Source: Opitutia bacterium Tous-C4FEB (GTDB lineage Bacteria > Verrucomicrobiota > Verrucomicrobiia > Opitutales > Opitutaceae). Taken from it: DNA of 64,000 nucleotides. The stretch lies in the NCBI GenBank assembly GCA_002304445.1, contig NEVA01000002.1, positions 62,001 to 126,000 on the forward strand, written 5' to 3'. Made by a program: the position numbers and the translations under genes. Below the pieces are notes generated by a model, which made no database searches, had not been told where the DNA came from, and saw nothing but the letters and a program-made list of their open reading frames with translations. Every line of letters starts with the position of its first letter. Positions within the stretch are counted from its first letter, which is position 1. Shown here piece by piece: positions 17,111 to 26,909 of the stretch.

Positions 17111-17572
17111 TCAGCGGCTGTCCGCGCTCGCGGGCCGTGGGGCGAAGCGGTAGGTCGTATTGAAGATCAGTTCGATCGTCTTTGAGACAAAAACCCGGAC
17201 CTTGATTTTGCCGTTGTCGGCGTCGGTGGGTGTCGCGTGGCCCTCGATGCGGCGAGTTTCACCGGTTTCGCGACGGGCCAGGCCGCTAAACTCAACGCGC
17301 TCGCCGCGGGCGAGGCGGGAAAGTTGTTCAGAGCTGAAGTCGATACCGAGCGCGCCACGTTCGTTGTAAAAAAAATACGGGAAGACCTTCGCCACATAAA
17401 CTGATTCGAAACGGGAGCCCCGGCGTTCGAACGTCGGCATCGTCAATGTCACCGTGCCGACATAGATTGAGGTTTTGGCCGGGGCGATGGCGACGCTAGC
17501 GTAACGGTCCTCCGCTGCGGTGAGAACGGCAGTGGCGAAGCTCAGGGAGATGAAAATCCAGCGCGGGAGCAT
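17111..17572 (-). CDS. Small secreted protein of unknown function
   Basis: A 153-residue protein with a signal peptide ([20 protein letters not shown]). The mature part is beta-rich and includes [42 protein letters not shown] and [21 protein letters not shown] do not recognise the family. It is probably periplasmic or attached to the outer membrane from the inside. The ATG at 17572 is chosen because it starts the signal peptide; the frame extends further upstream without coding character. It is divergent from argH with 88 bases between starts, and its stop lies just beyond the tRNA-Arg 3' end. Confidence 0.7.
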   Translation of the reverse strand: MLPRWIFISLSFATAVLTAAEDRYASVAIAPAKTSIYVGTVTLTMPTFERRGSRFESVYVAKVFPYFFYNERGALGIDFSSEQLSRLARGERVEFSGLARRETGETRRIEGHATPTDADNGKIKVRVFVSKTIELIFNTTYRFAPRPASADSR

Positions 17573-17660
17573 GGAGCAAAGCGTGCGCCGGGTATGGTCC
17601 CGGGCAACTGCTCTTTCGCGTTGCGCGGCGGGGTGGGGCGGCGTGTGCTCGCGGTCTCTT

Positions 17661-19061
17661 ATGGCCAAATCTTCACAAGCCACTTGGGGCGGACGTTTCA
17701 CCGCCGGCCCCGCCGAATTGATGCTTAAATTCAGCGAGTCCGTCTCGTTTGACCATCGCCTCGCGCCCTTCGACATCGCCGGCAGCAAGGCCCATTCGGC
17801 GATGCTTGCGCAGGTGGGCTTGATCACGGCCAAAGAGCGGGCGGCGATTCATGCGGGGCTTGATGCGATTCTGGCCGAGATCGAGGCCGGCGGGTTTAAA
17901 TGGGATCAGAAGCTTGAAGATGTGCACATGAACATCGAGCAGGCGCTGACCAAGCGGGTGCCGGCTGCGGCCAAGCTCCACACGGCGCGCAGCCGCAACG
18001 ACCAAGTCGCGACCGACATGCGGTTGTGGTTCAAGCACGCCGCCGCCGTGCTGGGCGAAAAAATCCTCGGCGCGCAGCGGGCCTTGCTCGCCGTCGCTTC
18101 GGCGCATCGCGACGTGCTCATCCCGGGCTACACCCACCTGCAGCGGGCGCAACCGGTGTTTTTCTCGCACCACCTTTTTGCTTGGATGGAAATGCTCGAG
18201 CGCGACCGTGCGCGGCTCGCGGAGGTGGCGGCCCATGCCAATTGGTGTCCCTTGGGTTCGGGGGCCATCGCCGGCACTACGCTGCCGATCGACCGGGAAT
18301 TTTCGGCCAAAGCGCTTGGCTTCGTTGACGCGAAGGGCCGGCCGCAGGTCACCCAGAATTCGATGGATACAGTGGCTGACCGCGACCTCTTTATCGAGTT
18401 TGCGGCGGCCTGTGCGACGTTTGGCGTCCATGTTTCGCGGATCGCGGAGGACCTGATTCTTTGGAGCAGCACGGAATTCAAGTTCGTGGAACTGCCCGAT
18501 GCGTTCTGCACCGGCTCCTCGTTGATGCCGCAGAAAAAAAATCCCGATTCTTGCGAACTGCTCCGGGGCAAGTCGGCGCGTCTGCAAGGCAATCTCCACA
18601 CGTTGCTCACGCTCGTGAAGGGCCTGCCGCTCACCTACAACCGCGATCTGCAGGAGGACAAGCCGCCGGTGTTCGATAGCTTTGACCAGACCGCGTTGTG
18701 CGCCGATGTGCTCGCGGGCACGATCGGTGGCATGGCGGTGGTTCGCGAACGGTGCGCGGCGGCGGTGGCTGATCCGGCGTTGCTCGCGACCGATCTGGCG
18801 GACTACCTTGTGCTCCGCGGCGTGCCGTTTCGCCAAGCGCATCACGCGGTCGGAGACGTCGTGAAACTCGCCGAGCGGCTCGGTCTTCCGCTCGACCAAT
18901 TGCCCACCGCGGAAATGCAGAAAATCAATCCGGCCTATGGCGACGATTGGCGCTCGGTGTTTGATTTGAAGCGCGCGCTCGCCAAGCGCACGGGCACCGG
19001 GATGCCCGGCCCAAAGCAGGTGGCGAAGCAATTTGCCCGCTGGCAAAAACTGCTCCGCTAA
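17661..19061 (+). CDS. argH: Argininosuccinate lyase
   Basis: A 466-residue enzyme that splits argininosuccinate into arginine and fumarate, the last step of arginine synthesis. It belongs to the fumarase/aspartase superfamily. Signatures are [36 protein letters not shown] and the superfamily loop [12 protein letters not shown] (catalytic Ser). ATG 17661 gives [13 protein letters not shown], the usual start; an upstream frame overlaps the divergent secreted-protein gene. argA lies far away at 56 kb, so the arginine genes are scattered. It is 30 bases from the MFS gene. Confidence 0.96.
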   Translation: MAKSSQATWGGRFTAGPAELMLKFSESVSFDHRLAPFDIAGSKAHSAMLAQVGLITAKERAAIHAGLDAILAEIEAGGFKWDQKLEDVHMNIEQALTKRVPAAAKLHTARSRNDQVATDMRLWFKHAAAVLGEKILGAQRALLAVASAHRDVLIPGYTHLQRAQPVFFSHHLFAWMEMLERDRARLAEVAAHANWCPLGSGAIAGTTLPIDREFSAKALGFVDAKGRPQVTQNSMDTVADRDLFIEFAAACATFGVHVSRIAEDLILWSSTEFKFVELPDAFCTGSSLMPQKKNPDSCELLRGKSARLQGNLHTLLTLVKGLPLTYNRDLQEDKPPVFDSFDQTALCADVLAGTIGGMAVVRERCAAAVADPALLATDLADYLVLRGVPFRQAHHAVGDVVKLAERLGLPLDQLPTAEMQKINPAYGDDWRSVFDLKRALAKRTGTGMPGPKQVAKQFARWQKLLR

Positions 19062-19091
19062 TTCTTCGGCCGGCGATCCCGGTGTGCCCAC

Positions 19092-20495
19092 GTGTCGCTG
19101 TTTCCCACCGCCAAATCCGATCCGGAACTCGCCCCCTACCGGGCGGGATTGTTGTTCGGTTTCTTCAATGCGCTTACTTGGCAGATCGCGATCGGCACGC
19201 CGATGGTGTTGTTTGCCGAGCGGCTGGGGGCGACCTCGTTTCAAGTCGGGTTGATCTACTCGTTCGTTTTTCTGCTCACGCCGGTGCAGATCGCGGCCAC
19301 CGCGTTGTTGCCGGTTTTTGGGTTCAAGCGCGTCACGCTGGGTGGCTGGGGATTGCGCAGCTTCGCGTTGGCGGTGCCCGTGTGGTTGACGATGCTGGCC
19401 CCGCCGGTGGGCCAACCGTGGATGGTGGCGACGTTGATCTGGAGTGTGTTTTTTTTCTGCTTTTTCCGCTCAATCGGCGCGGCGGCGATGACGACGTGGT
19501 TTCTCGGGCTTTTACCGCCGTCCGTGCAGGGGCGTTATTTTGCCTCGGATCAGTTTTTATCGGGCGTGGGCGGAGTGGGGACGTTGATCGCGTGTGCGGC
19601 GCTCTTCGCGCTGCTGCCGATTTATCAGGCGTTGTTGGTTCAATACGTGATCGCGCTCGTCGGTTCCACATTGAGCTACTATTCGCTCAAGCGCCTGCCG
19701 GACATTGAGCGTCCGACTGCGATTTCGCTGAGTTCCGTGCTTCGCGATACGCCGAGGATCATGTTCGCGCGCTCGGAGTTCCGCCGTTACCTCTGGCTCG
19801 CGGTCGGGTATGCGGTGATCACCACGCCGATCCCGCCCTTTGCGGCCTACTACTTGAAGGTCGGTCCGCAGTTGTCGGCGGGCGTCATCATGCAATTCGA
19901 AGTGTTGCGCTACCTGGGCGTTATTGCCGGGGCCTGGATGTTGCGGCGGCGGATCGATGCGGTGGGCGCAAAACCGTTTTTCCTGCTGGCGCTCGGTCTG
20001 ATCGCTTTCATTGCGGTGATTTTCTGGCTGTGTCTGCAGCAAATTGTGGGCGGTCTGGCGACCGTGGGCGGGATGTATTTCGCGGTCGGCTTCGGTGCGG
20101 TGTGCTGGAATATCGCGAATCTCCACTATCTCCCGAAGATCTCGCCGGCAGACGAGCGCGCGTTGTTTGTTTCGGTGCACGGCGCGGTCACGGCCTGCGT
20201 TGGAGGCTGCGCGCCGATTTTGTGGGGGCTCGTGCTCAAGAGCGTGGGACCGGGAGGAGCGCCGGCGGTCGATGTCGGGCTGTTCCAGTGGTTTTTTGCG
20301 AGCGTGGTCGCGGGCGCCTGCGTGCTCTCCGTCTTGATTGCGCGGCTCCAAGAGGACACAAAGACCCACGTCGACCCCATCATCATCGGCAACGCCGTGC
20401 TCAATCCGTTTCGGGCTGCTTCCTACCTCGTCAATCTGATCGACGCCAAGGGTATCGTCCGCGAGGTCGTGCCCTCGCGTTCGGATCGCAAGTAG
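19092..20495 (+). CDS. Major facilitator superfamily transporter
   Basis: A 467-residue protein with about 12 hydrophobic helices and the paired 6+6 layout of MFS carriers, with a central cytoplasmic loop near 190-220. The substrate is unknown; the N-terminal helices (AGLLFGFFNALTWQIAIGTP) resemble the broad class of uncharacterised carriers seen near saccharide genes. The start is GTG 19092, giving MSLFPTAKSDPEL. It lies 30 bases after argH and 12 before mutL, so cotranscription is likely. The C-terminus has a soluble tail of about 60 residues. Confidence 0.85.
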   Translation: MSLFPTAKSDPELAPYRAGLLFGFFNALTWQIAIGTPMVLFAERLGATSFQVGLIYSFVFLLTPVQIAATALLPVFGFKRVTLGGWGLRSFALAVPVWLTMLAPPVGQPWMVATLIWSVFFFCFFRSIGAAAMTTWFLGLLPPSVQGRYFASDQFLSGVGGVGTLIACAALFALLPIYQALLVQYVIALVGSTLSYYSLKRLPDIERPTAISLSSVLRDTPRIMFARSEFRRYLWLAVGYAVITTPIPPFAAYYLKVGPQLSAGVIMQFEVLRYLGVIAGAWMLRRRIDAVGAKPFFLLALGLIAFIAVIFWLCLQQIVGGLATVGGMYFAVGFGAVCWNIANLHYLPKISPADERALFVSVHGAVTACVGGCAPILWGLVLKSVGPGGAPAVDVGLFQWFFASVVAGACVLSVLIARLQEDTKTHVDPIIIGNAVLNPFRAASYLVNLIDAKGIVREVVPSRSDRK

Positions 20496-20507
20496 CCCTG
20501 CGAGACT

Positions 20508-22280
20508 ATGGCCACGGTTCGCATTCTCTCCGATCGGGTCGCCAACCAGATCGCCGCCGGCGAGGTGATCGAGCGGCCGGCGGCGGTCGTGAAGGAACTC
20601 GTCGAGAACGCCCTCGATGCCGGGGCCACGCGCATTGAGGTCGAATTTCGCCATGGCGGGCGGGCGCTCATGCGGATCGAGGACAACGGTCACGGCATGA
20701 CGCGAGATGATGCCCTGCTCGCGCTGGAGCGACATGCCACCAGCAAGATTGCCGAGGCGGCCGATCTCGACCGCTTGAATACGTTCGGATTTCGCGGTGA
20801 AGCGTTGCCGTCGATCGCCAGCGTTGCGCGCTTTGAGCTGCAAACGCGCCCCGCCGACCGCGACGCGGGCACAGAGATTTTGGTCAACGGAGGGAAGTTC
20901 GTCCACGTGCGCGAGTGCGGCCGGCCGGTCGGCACGCGCATCGAGGTGACGCATCTCTTCAACTCGGTTCCGGCGCGGCGAAAATTCCTCAAGACGGACC
21001 AGACCGAGGCGGCGCACATCGTGCAATGTGTGCGGCTATATGCGCTCGCGAGTCCGCGGGTGGCTTTCACCCTCATCGAAGACGGCCGTGAGATTTTTCG
21101 TTCCCCGGAGTGCACCACGCTCGTCGAGCGAGTGGAGGAAATTTTCGGTCGGCAAGTGGCCGACGCGGTCGTCCCGATTGAGAGCTCGGAGTCTGGTTTG
21201 AAACTCTCGGGCTTGATCGGCCGACCGGGCGTGGGGCGGGCGACGCGCCATGAGATGATTGTCTTTGTGAACGGCAGGCCCGTGGACAGTCGCACGCTCA
21301 ACTACGCGTTGATCGAGAGTTATCACGAGTCCCTGCCCAAAGGCCGTTACCCGCTGGCCTTTGTCTTTTTCGACTGCGATCCGGCGGCGGTGGATGTGAA
21401 TGTGCACCCGGCGAAACGCGAAGTTCGCTTCCGCAGCGAGCCGCAGGTGCGAAGCTTCGTCATTCGCAGTGTGCTGCAACGCCTGCGGGAACTCGGCGGA
21501 CCAATCGCTCCGGCGACCACGGCAGGGCCGGCAATCTTGCCGTCCGGGCTCGCTCCGCTCGTGGTGCCACAGGCGGTTCGCCCTGCTGCGGCTCCGGCGG
21601 TCTGGCCGCCGCCGATGGTGCGTGGGACGGAGCGTCCGGCGATGTCGCCGCCGGCACCGCCCCTGCCGGCGGCCCCCACCGCGAATCCGGCGTCCAAGAT
21701 CCAGAGCTTGCATTGGCGTTTCGTTGGGCTGGCGCACGGGAGTTATGCTCTGTTTGAGACGGAGGCCGGTCTGGTGTTGCTGGATCGGCGCGCGGCCCAC
21801 GAGCGCGTGTGGTTTGATCGGTTGGTGGCGCAGTTTTCGGAGGGCTCGGTGCCGAGCCAACAGCTGTTGCTGCCACTGCCGCTCGAGCTTGATCCGATCG
21901 CAGCGGCTTTGTTGCTCGACCGTTTGAAGTTTCTCAACGGGCACGGCTTCGAGTTGGCGGAATTTGGCCGAAACTTTTTCCGCGTGGAAGGAGTCCCGGC
22001 CTGGATGGAGCCGGCCGATGCAGAGCCTTTTTTGCGCGACGTATTGGGCGCGCTCCGTGACGGCCGCCTGCCCGAGGGCAATCTCGCGCTGGCTCGGGCA
22101 GAACTCGCCCGGCTCGCAGCCGCGAAGGCCGTGCGTCTCCCCGGTTCGCCCGGCGAGGTCGAGTTGCGCAGCCTGCTCGGCGAACTTTTTGCCACGCCAA
22201 CGCCTCTGACCAGTCCTTCGGGCCGGCCCACGTTCATCGAGATCAACCACGGCGAGCTCGCCCGCCGTTTCCAGAAGTAG
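20508..22280 (+). CDS. mutL: DNA mismatch repair protein MutL, degenerate endonuclease motifs
   Basis: A 590-residue GHKL ATPase that links MutS to downstream mismatch repair. The N-terminal domain is intact: EVIERPAAVVKELVENALDAGA, DNGHGM and TFGFRGEALPSIASV. A Pro/Ala-rich linker (about 340-400) leads to the dimerisation domain. In species without MutH, MutL normally carries an endonuclease with the motif DQHA(X)2E(X)4E and a C-terminal CPHGRP. Here these read DRRAAHERVWFD (from Asp426) and SPSGRP (569-574), with the metal-binding Cys and His replaced. The nicking activity may therefore be lost, as in E. coli MutL. It is the third gene after argH. Confidence 0.94.
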   Translation: MATVRILSDRVANQIAAGEVIERPAAVVKELVENALDAGATRIEVEFRHGGRALMRIEDNGHGMTRDDALLALERHATSKIAEAADLDRLNTFGFRGEALPSIASVARFELQTRPADRDAGTEILVNGGKFVHVRECGRPVGTRIEVTHLFNSVPARRKFLKTDQTEAAHIVQCVRLYALASPRVAFTLIEDGREIFRSPECTTLVERVEEIFGRQVADAVVPIESSESGLKLSGLIGRPGVGRATRHEMIVFVNGRPVDSRTLNYALIESYHESLPKGRYPLAFVFFDCDPAAVDVNVHPAKREVRFRSEPQVRSFVIRSVLQRLRELGGPIAPATTAGPAILPSGLAPLVVPQAVRPAAAPAVWPPPMVRGTERPAMSPPAPPLPAAPTANPASKIQSLHWRFVGLAHGSYALFETEAGLVLLDRRAAHERVWFDRLVAQFSEGSVPSQQLLLPLPLELDPIAAALLLDRLKFLNGHGFELAEFGRNFFRVEGVPAWMEPADAEPFLRDVLGALRDGRLPEGNLALARAELARLAAAKAVRLPGSPGEVELRSLLGELFATPTPLTSPSGRPTFIEINHGELARRFQK

Positions 22281-22320
22281 GCCTGTCACGGAAAATTAAC
22301 TTCTGGCTGCCGCCCCGCGC

Positions 22321-22336
22321 TGGCACGAATCTTGTT
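22321..22336 (+). promoter_or_regulatory. Candidate sigma-54 promoter of glgP
   Basis: TGGCACG-AATC-TTGTT matches the -24/-12 consensus TGGCACG-N4-TTGCW with exact spacing; only the -12 C is replaced by T. The predicted start of transcription (about 22347) lies 10 bases before the glgP ATG, an unusually short leader. That short leader and the -12 mismatch lower confidence. Confidence 0.5.
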
Positions 22337-22356
22337 ACTCCTGCATCTCCTAACTC

Positions 22357-24891
22357 ATGGCCAAATCTGCCGCTAAGCCCAAAGCTCCGACTCTTGCTCC
22401 TGCTGAACCCGTGTCCGCTCCGGCCGGCCGGAGGCACGCTGATGCGCCCGACGTCGTTCTCCGGTCATTGATCCTCCGTCACCTCACCTCGACGTTGGCC
22501 CGCCACCCCTCGACGGCCACGTCCCGGGACTGGTGGGTCGCCACGGCGCTTTCGGTGCGCGACACCATTCATGAGCGCCTGATTGCGACGCAAGCGGTGC
22601 ACAACGAACAAAACGTCCGCCGCATTTACTATTTCTCGCTCGAATATCTGATGGGCCGGCTTTTCGGCAACAACTTGCTGGCGACCGGACTGCTCGGCGC
22701 GGCGGAAGCGGCGCTGAAGGGCCTTGGTCAAGACTTCGAAAAGATCCGCGAATCCGAGGTCGACATGGGTCTCGGCAACGGCGGTCTGGGCCGGCTCGCC
22801 GCCTGTTTTCTGGATTCGTTGGCGACCCAGGATTACCCCGCGCTCGGTTACGGCATCTACTATGAATTCGGCCTGTTTAAACAGTCCTTCGTCGACGGCC
22901 ATCAAGTTGAGGCACCCGACAACTGGATCATCTTTGGCAGTCCGTGGGAGGTTGTCCGGCCGGAATACACGCAGGAAGTCCGGCTCTTCGGCCGCGTCGA
23001 AAACGTCTTCGACGACCGGGGTAACTACCGACCGCGCTGGGTCGATACGAAGACCATCCTCGGCGTTCCGCACGACATTCCCACCGCGGGCTTCGGCACG
23101 CAGACGGTAAATCTCCTCCGGCTCTGGGCTTCGAAGTCCACCGAGGATTTCGACTTGGCCGCGTTCAACAGCGGCGGCTACGTCGATGCCGTCCGAGAGA
23201 AAGCCGTGGGCGAGACGATTTCAAAAGTTCTCTACCCGAACGACAAGACGGAGAACGGCAAAGAGCTGCGGCTCGTGCAGCAGTATTTCTTCGTCGCGTG
23301 CTCGTTGCGGGACATCATCCGCCGGCATCTGCGCACCAGCGGAAACTCTTGGGACAATTTCGCCGCCAAGGTCGCCGTGCAGCTCAACGACACGCATCCG
23401 GCGATCGCGATCGTCGAGCTCATGCGCATCCTCGTCGACGAGGAAAACTTCTCCTGGGACCGCGCCTGGTCGATCATCAACTCGACCTTCGCCTACACCA
23501 ATCACACTTTGTTGCCGGAAGCGCTCGAGCGCTGGAGCGTGCCCCTCTTCGAGCGCGTGTTGCCGCGCCACCTCCAGATTATCTACGAAATCAATTCCCG
23601 CCACTTGGACGCGGTCGAGGCCCGCTGGCCGGGTGATGACGAAAAGAAGCGCATCTGCTCCATCATCGAGGAAAACGGCCACAAGATGGTCCGTATGGCC
23701 CATCTCTCGGTCGTCGGGTCGCACGCGGTCAACGGCGTAGCCGCCCTCCATACCGCGTTGCTCAAGAAAGATCTCTTTCCGGAGTTTGACGTGCTCTTCC
23801 CCGGGAAATTTCAGAACAAAACCAACGGGGTCACGCCGCGCCGCTGGCTGCTCAAGTGCAATCCGCGCCTCGCCGCATTGATCACACGGACGCTTCCCGG
23901 CAAAGCCTCGACCGATTGGCCGCGCCATCTCGACCTGCTCCGCGGGCTGGAAAAATCCGCCGATTCGGCCGCATTTCAAAGCGAGTTCATGGCGATCAAG
24001 CGCGCCAACAAGGCCGACCTCGCCGCCGTCATCAAAGCCGAGTGCGGCGTCACCGTTTCGCCCGACGCGATCTTCGACGTGCAGATCAAGCGACTGCACG
24101 AATACAAGCGCCAGCACCTGAATTTGCTGCACATTCTCGCCCTCTATCGGCGCCTCTTGCAGAACCCGTCCCTCGACATTTTTCCTCGGGTTTTCATCTT
24201 CGGGGCCAAGTCTGCCCCCGGCTACGATGTCGCGAAAAACGTCATCCTCGCGATCAACACCGTCGGAGCCCGCATTAACGCCGACGAGCGGATCGGCGGC
24301 AAGTTGAAGGTGGTTTTTCTTCCGAATTATCGCGTCTCGCTGGCGGAGAAAATCATTCCGGCGGCCGACGTCTCCGAGCAGATTTCCACCGCGGGCAAGG
24401 AAGCGTCCGGCACCGGCAACATGAAGCTCATGGCCAACGGCGCACTCACCATCGGCACGCTCGACGGGGCCAACGTCGAAATCGACGAAGAGGTCGGCGC
24501 TGAGAACATTTTCATCTTCGGCCTCACCGTCGATCAGGTCGAAGCCCTGTGGTCCAAGGGCTACAATCCATGGGACTATTACCATGCCGACGAGGAACTG
24601 CGCGCCGTCATCGACTGGCTCGGCAGCGACTATTGGACGCCGGGTGAGTCCGGTGCGTTTGCCGCCGTGCACGATTCGCTGCTGAAACACGGAGACCCGT
24701 TTTTGGTGCTCGCCGATTTCCGCGCTTATTGTGAGGCCCAGGCCAAGGTGGATGCGGCTTACCGGGACAAGGCACGCTGGGCCAAAGCCGCAATTTTGAA
24801 CACCGCGCGCGTGGGCAAATTCTCCAGCGACCGCACCATCCGCGAATACGCGGAGCAGATCTGGAAGCTACCCGCCGTCGCGGTGACGTAA
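22357..24891 (+). CDS. glgP: Glycogen/starch/alpha-glucan phosphorylase
   Basis: An 844-residue GT35 enzyme that releases glucose-1-phosphate from alpha-1,4-glucans. The N-terminus has [20 protein letters not shown] and [17 protein letters not shown]. The pyridoxal phosphate lysine is Lys690 within [20 protein letters not shown]. The length fits the family. The 35-residue Ala/Pro-rich start is not conserved. No glgA, glgB or glgC is in the window, so its partners are elsewhere. It may be under sigma-54 control, which would tie glycogen use to nitrogen or another enhancer-dependent signal (inference). Confidence 0.96.
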   Translation: MAKSAAKPKAPTLAPAEPVSAPAGRRHADAPDVVLRSLILRHLTSTLARHPSTATSRDWWVATALSVRDTIHERLIATQAVHNEQNVRRIYYFSLEYLMGRLFGNNLLATGLLGAAEAALKGLGQDFEKIRESEVDMGLGNGGLGRLAACFLDSLATQDYPALGYGIYYEFGLFKQSFVDGHQVEAPDNWIIFGSPWEVVRPEYTQEVRLFGRVENVFDDRGNYRPRWVDTKTILGVPHDIPTAGFGTQTVNLLRLWASKSTEDFDLAAFNSGGYVDAVREKAVGETISKVLYPNDKTENGKELRLVQQYFFVACSLRDIIRRHLRTSGNSWDNFAAKVAVQLNDTHPAIAIVELMRILVDEENFSWDRAWSIINSTFAYTNHTLLPEALERWSVPLFERVLPRHLQIIYEINSRHLDAVEARWPGDDEKKRICSIIEENGHKMVRMAHLSVVGSHAVNGVAALHTALLKKDLFPEFDVLFPGKFQNKTNGVTPRRWLLKCNPRLAALITRTLPGKASTDWPRHLDLLRGLEKSADSAAFQSEFMAIKRANKADLAAVIKAECGVTVSPDAIFDVQIKRLHEYKRQHLNLLHILALYRRLLQNPSLDIFPRVFIFGAKSAPGYDVAKNVILAINTVGARINADERIGGKLKVVFLPNYRVSLAEKIIPAADVSEQISTAGKEASGTGNMKLMANGALTIGTLDGANVEIDEEVGAENIFIFGLTVDQVEALWSKGYNPWDYYHADEELRAVIDWLGSDYWTPGESGAFAAVHDSLLKHGDPFLVLADFRAYCEAQAKVDAAYRDKARWAKAAILNTARVGKFSSDRTIREYAEQIWKLPAVAVT

Positions 24892-24943
24892 ACCTCGCGG
24901 GCTCCCGTTGACTGACGGCCCGCGGCGGTTTGGCTTCAAACGG

Positions 24944-26185
24944 ATGCCGTCCGCCCCGTCACGAATTTTGCTGCTCGCGCTGGCGTTGGGTTTGGGGGCG
25001 TCGGCGCGGGCGCAACTGCCGGCGCTCTCCGTTGAGTTGCAGGGCGATTTCCTCCCACCGTTCGCGGACGCGCCGAAGGTGCGTTGGGAACTGGCCTTGA
25101 AAACCTCATCGGCCGGGCGGCGCGAAGGAAGCCTTGGGGTGTCTGCGCCCGGCTTGCGGGCGGAAGTCGCCGTGGAAACCGACGCGGGTTTCTCAAGCGG
25201 CGCCTGGCGGATCGGTGCCGCCGAAGTTGAGCCAGGCCCGTGGCTGGCGTTGCTGGCGCCTCAGCTTGCTCCGGCGCTCGTCGGCGCCGAGGTGACGGGG
25301 ACCATGCGCTTGAGCGGTGAGGGCACCATGCTCCAAGGCCAGCCGGCCGGCCGGATCGCGGTGGAGTGGCGGGACGGTGCGGCGAGGCACACTGCTCAAG
25401 GTTGGGCGCTGGAAGGCGTCGCTTTCGCCGGCGATTTTGCCTTCGATGCGGCGGCGAAGACTTGGGCGAGCGTGGCTCCGGCGAAGCTCACGGTGCGCAC
25501 GATCGCGACCAATCGTTTTGGTGCCCGGAATCTGGTTCTGCGCGTTCAGCTCGACGAGAAACTCGTGGCTCGGGTCGCTGAGGCCACCGTTGAGATTGCA
25601 GGAGGCGAGATCACGGCGGCTCCGTTCGTGGTTCCGCTCGTGCCCCCGGTGATCGCCGTGAGATTGCGCCTCGCGCGCATCGGACTGCAAGACGTGGTGG
25701 CGCTCGTGCCGACCGGACTTTCTGAGGGTAGGGGTCGGGTGGACGGTGAGTTGGAACTGGGTTGGAGCAAGGCCCTCGGTTTGAAGATCGGCGCCGGGCA
25801 CCTGCTGATGACACCCGATGAACCGATGGTGCTCCGGCTGGCGGCAGCGCCGGGGCTTTTGAGCGCAAGTATGCCGGAGCGGTTTACGTTGCTGCCGGCG
25901 TGGTTGGGTCCGGTCTCGCGGTGGTTTTCACCCGTGAATCCGGGGTTTGCCGATCTGGTCGCGATTGAACTCGGACGAACCGCGCTGACGGTGGACTCGT
26001 TGGCGGTGCGCCTCACGCCCGAAGGTGACGCTCGCGGGCGCTCGGCCCGGGTGATCGTGAGTGCGCGACCGGAGATTGCCGGCACCTCGATCGGCCCCGT
26101 TTCCTTTGAGATCGATGTGACCGGGCCGCTGGCCTATGTGCTCCGACTCGGCGTCGAGAACGGCACCACGCTTAAAGTGCGTTAA
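24944..26185 (+). CDS. ydbH: YdbH-like envelope protein, short form
   Basis: A 413-residue secreted protein with a signal peptide (ILLLALALGLGASARAQ). The mature part is a continuous beta-rich repeat like the AsmA-type lipid-transfer proteins; the C-terminal half resembles the YdbH family (VPLVPPVIAVRLRLARIGLQDVVALVPTGL split over strands, then GRGRVDGELEL). The assignment rests mainly on context: the next two genes are clear YnbE and YdbL homologues, in the E. coli order. In E. coli YdbH (879 residues, inner-membrane anchored) acts redundantly with YhdP and TamB in moving phospholipids to the outer membrane. This one is half that size and seems to have a cleavable signal instead of an anchor. 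ATG 24944 is preferred over TTG 24908. Confidence 0.68.
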   Translation: MPSAPSRILLLALALGLGASARAQLPALSVELQGDFLPPFADAPKVRWELALKTSSAGRREGSLGVSAPGLRAEVAVETDAGFSSGAWRIGAAEVEPGPWLALLAPQLAPALVGAEVTGTMRLSGEGTMLQGQPAGRIAVEWRDGAARHTAQGWALEGVAFAGDFAFDAAAKTWASVAPAKLTVRTIATNRFGARNLVLRVQLDEKLVARVAEATVEIAGGEITAAPFVVPLVPPVIAVRLRLARIGLQDVVALVPTGLSEGRGRVDGELELGWSKALGLKIGAGHLLMTPDEPMVLRLAAAPGLLSASMPERFTLLPAWLGPVSRWFSPVNPGFADLVAIELGRTALTVDSLAVRLTPEGDARGRSARVIVSARPEIAGTSIGPVSFEIDVTGPLAYVLRLGVENGTTLKVR

Positions 26186-26231
26186 GGAAACTTTCGTTGC
26201 CAGTCGTAGTCTCAGAATCACATCTACTCCC

Positions 26232-26423
26232 ATGCTTCGACCCGCGCTCCTCATCCTAGGATTGGCTCCCCTTTCCGGTTGCCTCAATGTCACGGTCCAA
26301 CCGATCGAAGTGCGCGTCCAAGCTACGCTCGATGTGAATGTGAAGGTGGACCGGGCACTCGACGATTTTTTCGGCGACCTCGATAAAAAGTCCGCGACGA
26401 TCAATCCACCGTCCGCCAAGTAA
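26232..26423 (+). CDS. ynbE: YnbE-like outer-membrane lipoprotein
   Basis: A 63-residue lipoprotein with lipobox LSGC (cysteine near residue 17) after a short signal. The mature part is one amphipathic beta stretch (VTVQPIEVRVQATLDVNVKVD) followed by an acidic helix, as in YnbE. In E. coli YnbE is an outer-membrane lipoprotein that joins YdbH to complete an intermembrane bridge. It lies 46 bases after ydbH and 12 before ydbL. Confidence 0.8.
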   Translation: MLRPALLILGLAPLSGCLNVTVQPIEVRVQATLDVNVKVDRALDDFFGDLDKKSATINPPSAK

Positions 26424-26435
26424 TCCATATCCTCC

Positions 26436-26813
26436 ATGAAATCTATCCTGCTCCGTATTTGTCTTCTGGTCGGCTTGCTTTCGGCCGGCGTCGTGGCCGC
26501 GCGGGCGGCCGAGGATCTCGGTGCCGTGAAGGCCCGTCTTGCGCAACGGCTCGGCTCCCTCGATCAACTCAAGTCTTCCGGTGCGGTCGGTGAAACCAAC
26601 CGCGGGCTGGTCGATCTCCGCGCCGCCAGTCCGGCGGCCGGCGATTTGGTGGCCGCTGAGAACCGGGATCGTGGAATTGTTTACGCTGCGATCGCGCAGC
26701 AGACGGGCTCGACGGTTGAGACCGTCGGTCGGGCGCGGGCCAAGCAGATCGCCGCGGCCAGCGCTCCCGGCGTTTGGGTCCAGCGCGAGAGCGGCGAATG
26801 GTATAAGAAATAG
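26436..26813 (+). CDS. ydbL: YdbL family protein (DUF1318)
   Basis: A 125-residue periplasmic protein with a signal peptide ending near ARA-AED. The body matches YdbL/DUF1318: GAVGETNRGLVDLR, NRDRGIVYAAIAQQTGSTVETVG and the closing PGVWVQRESGEWYKK. In E. coli YdbL has been reported to modulate YdbH-YnbE assembly. The N-terminal KARLAQRLGSLDQLKSS helix is longer than in E. coli YdbL (108 residues). It completes a ydbH-ynbE-ydbL operon; the next gene starts about 100 bases away. Confidence 0.85.
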   Translation: MKSILLRICLLVGLLSAGVVAARAAEDLGAVKARLAQRLGSLDQLKSSGAVGETNRGLVDLRAASPAAGDLVAAENRDRGIVYAAIAQQTGSTVETVGRARAKQIAAASAPGVWVQRESGEWYKK

Positions 26814-26909
26814 ATTCGGATCGCAGCGGCCGTGAATCAGCGGCCGATCGGGCATTGATTCGAGGGTGGGGATGGCTCACTTTTTGTGCCTACAAAGGTC
26901 CTCTTTCTT

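Noticed and set aside
17673-19415. 580-codon open frame antisense to argH
   Set aside because: The Arg/His-rich composition and lack of any motif mark it as a shadow of argH and the start of the MFS gene.
23221-24690. 489-codon open frame antisense to glgP
   Set aside because: It is a shadow of the phosphorylase reading frame with no recognisable motif.
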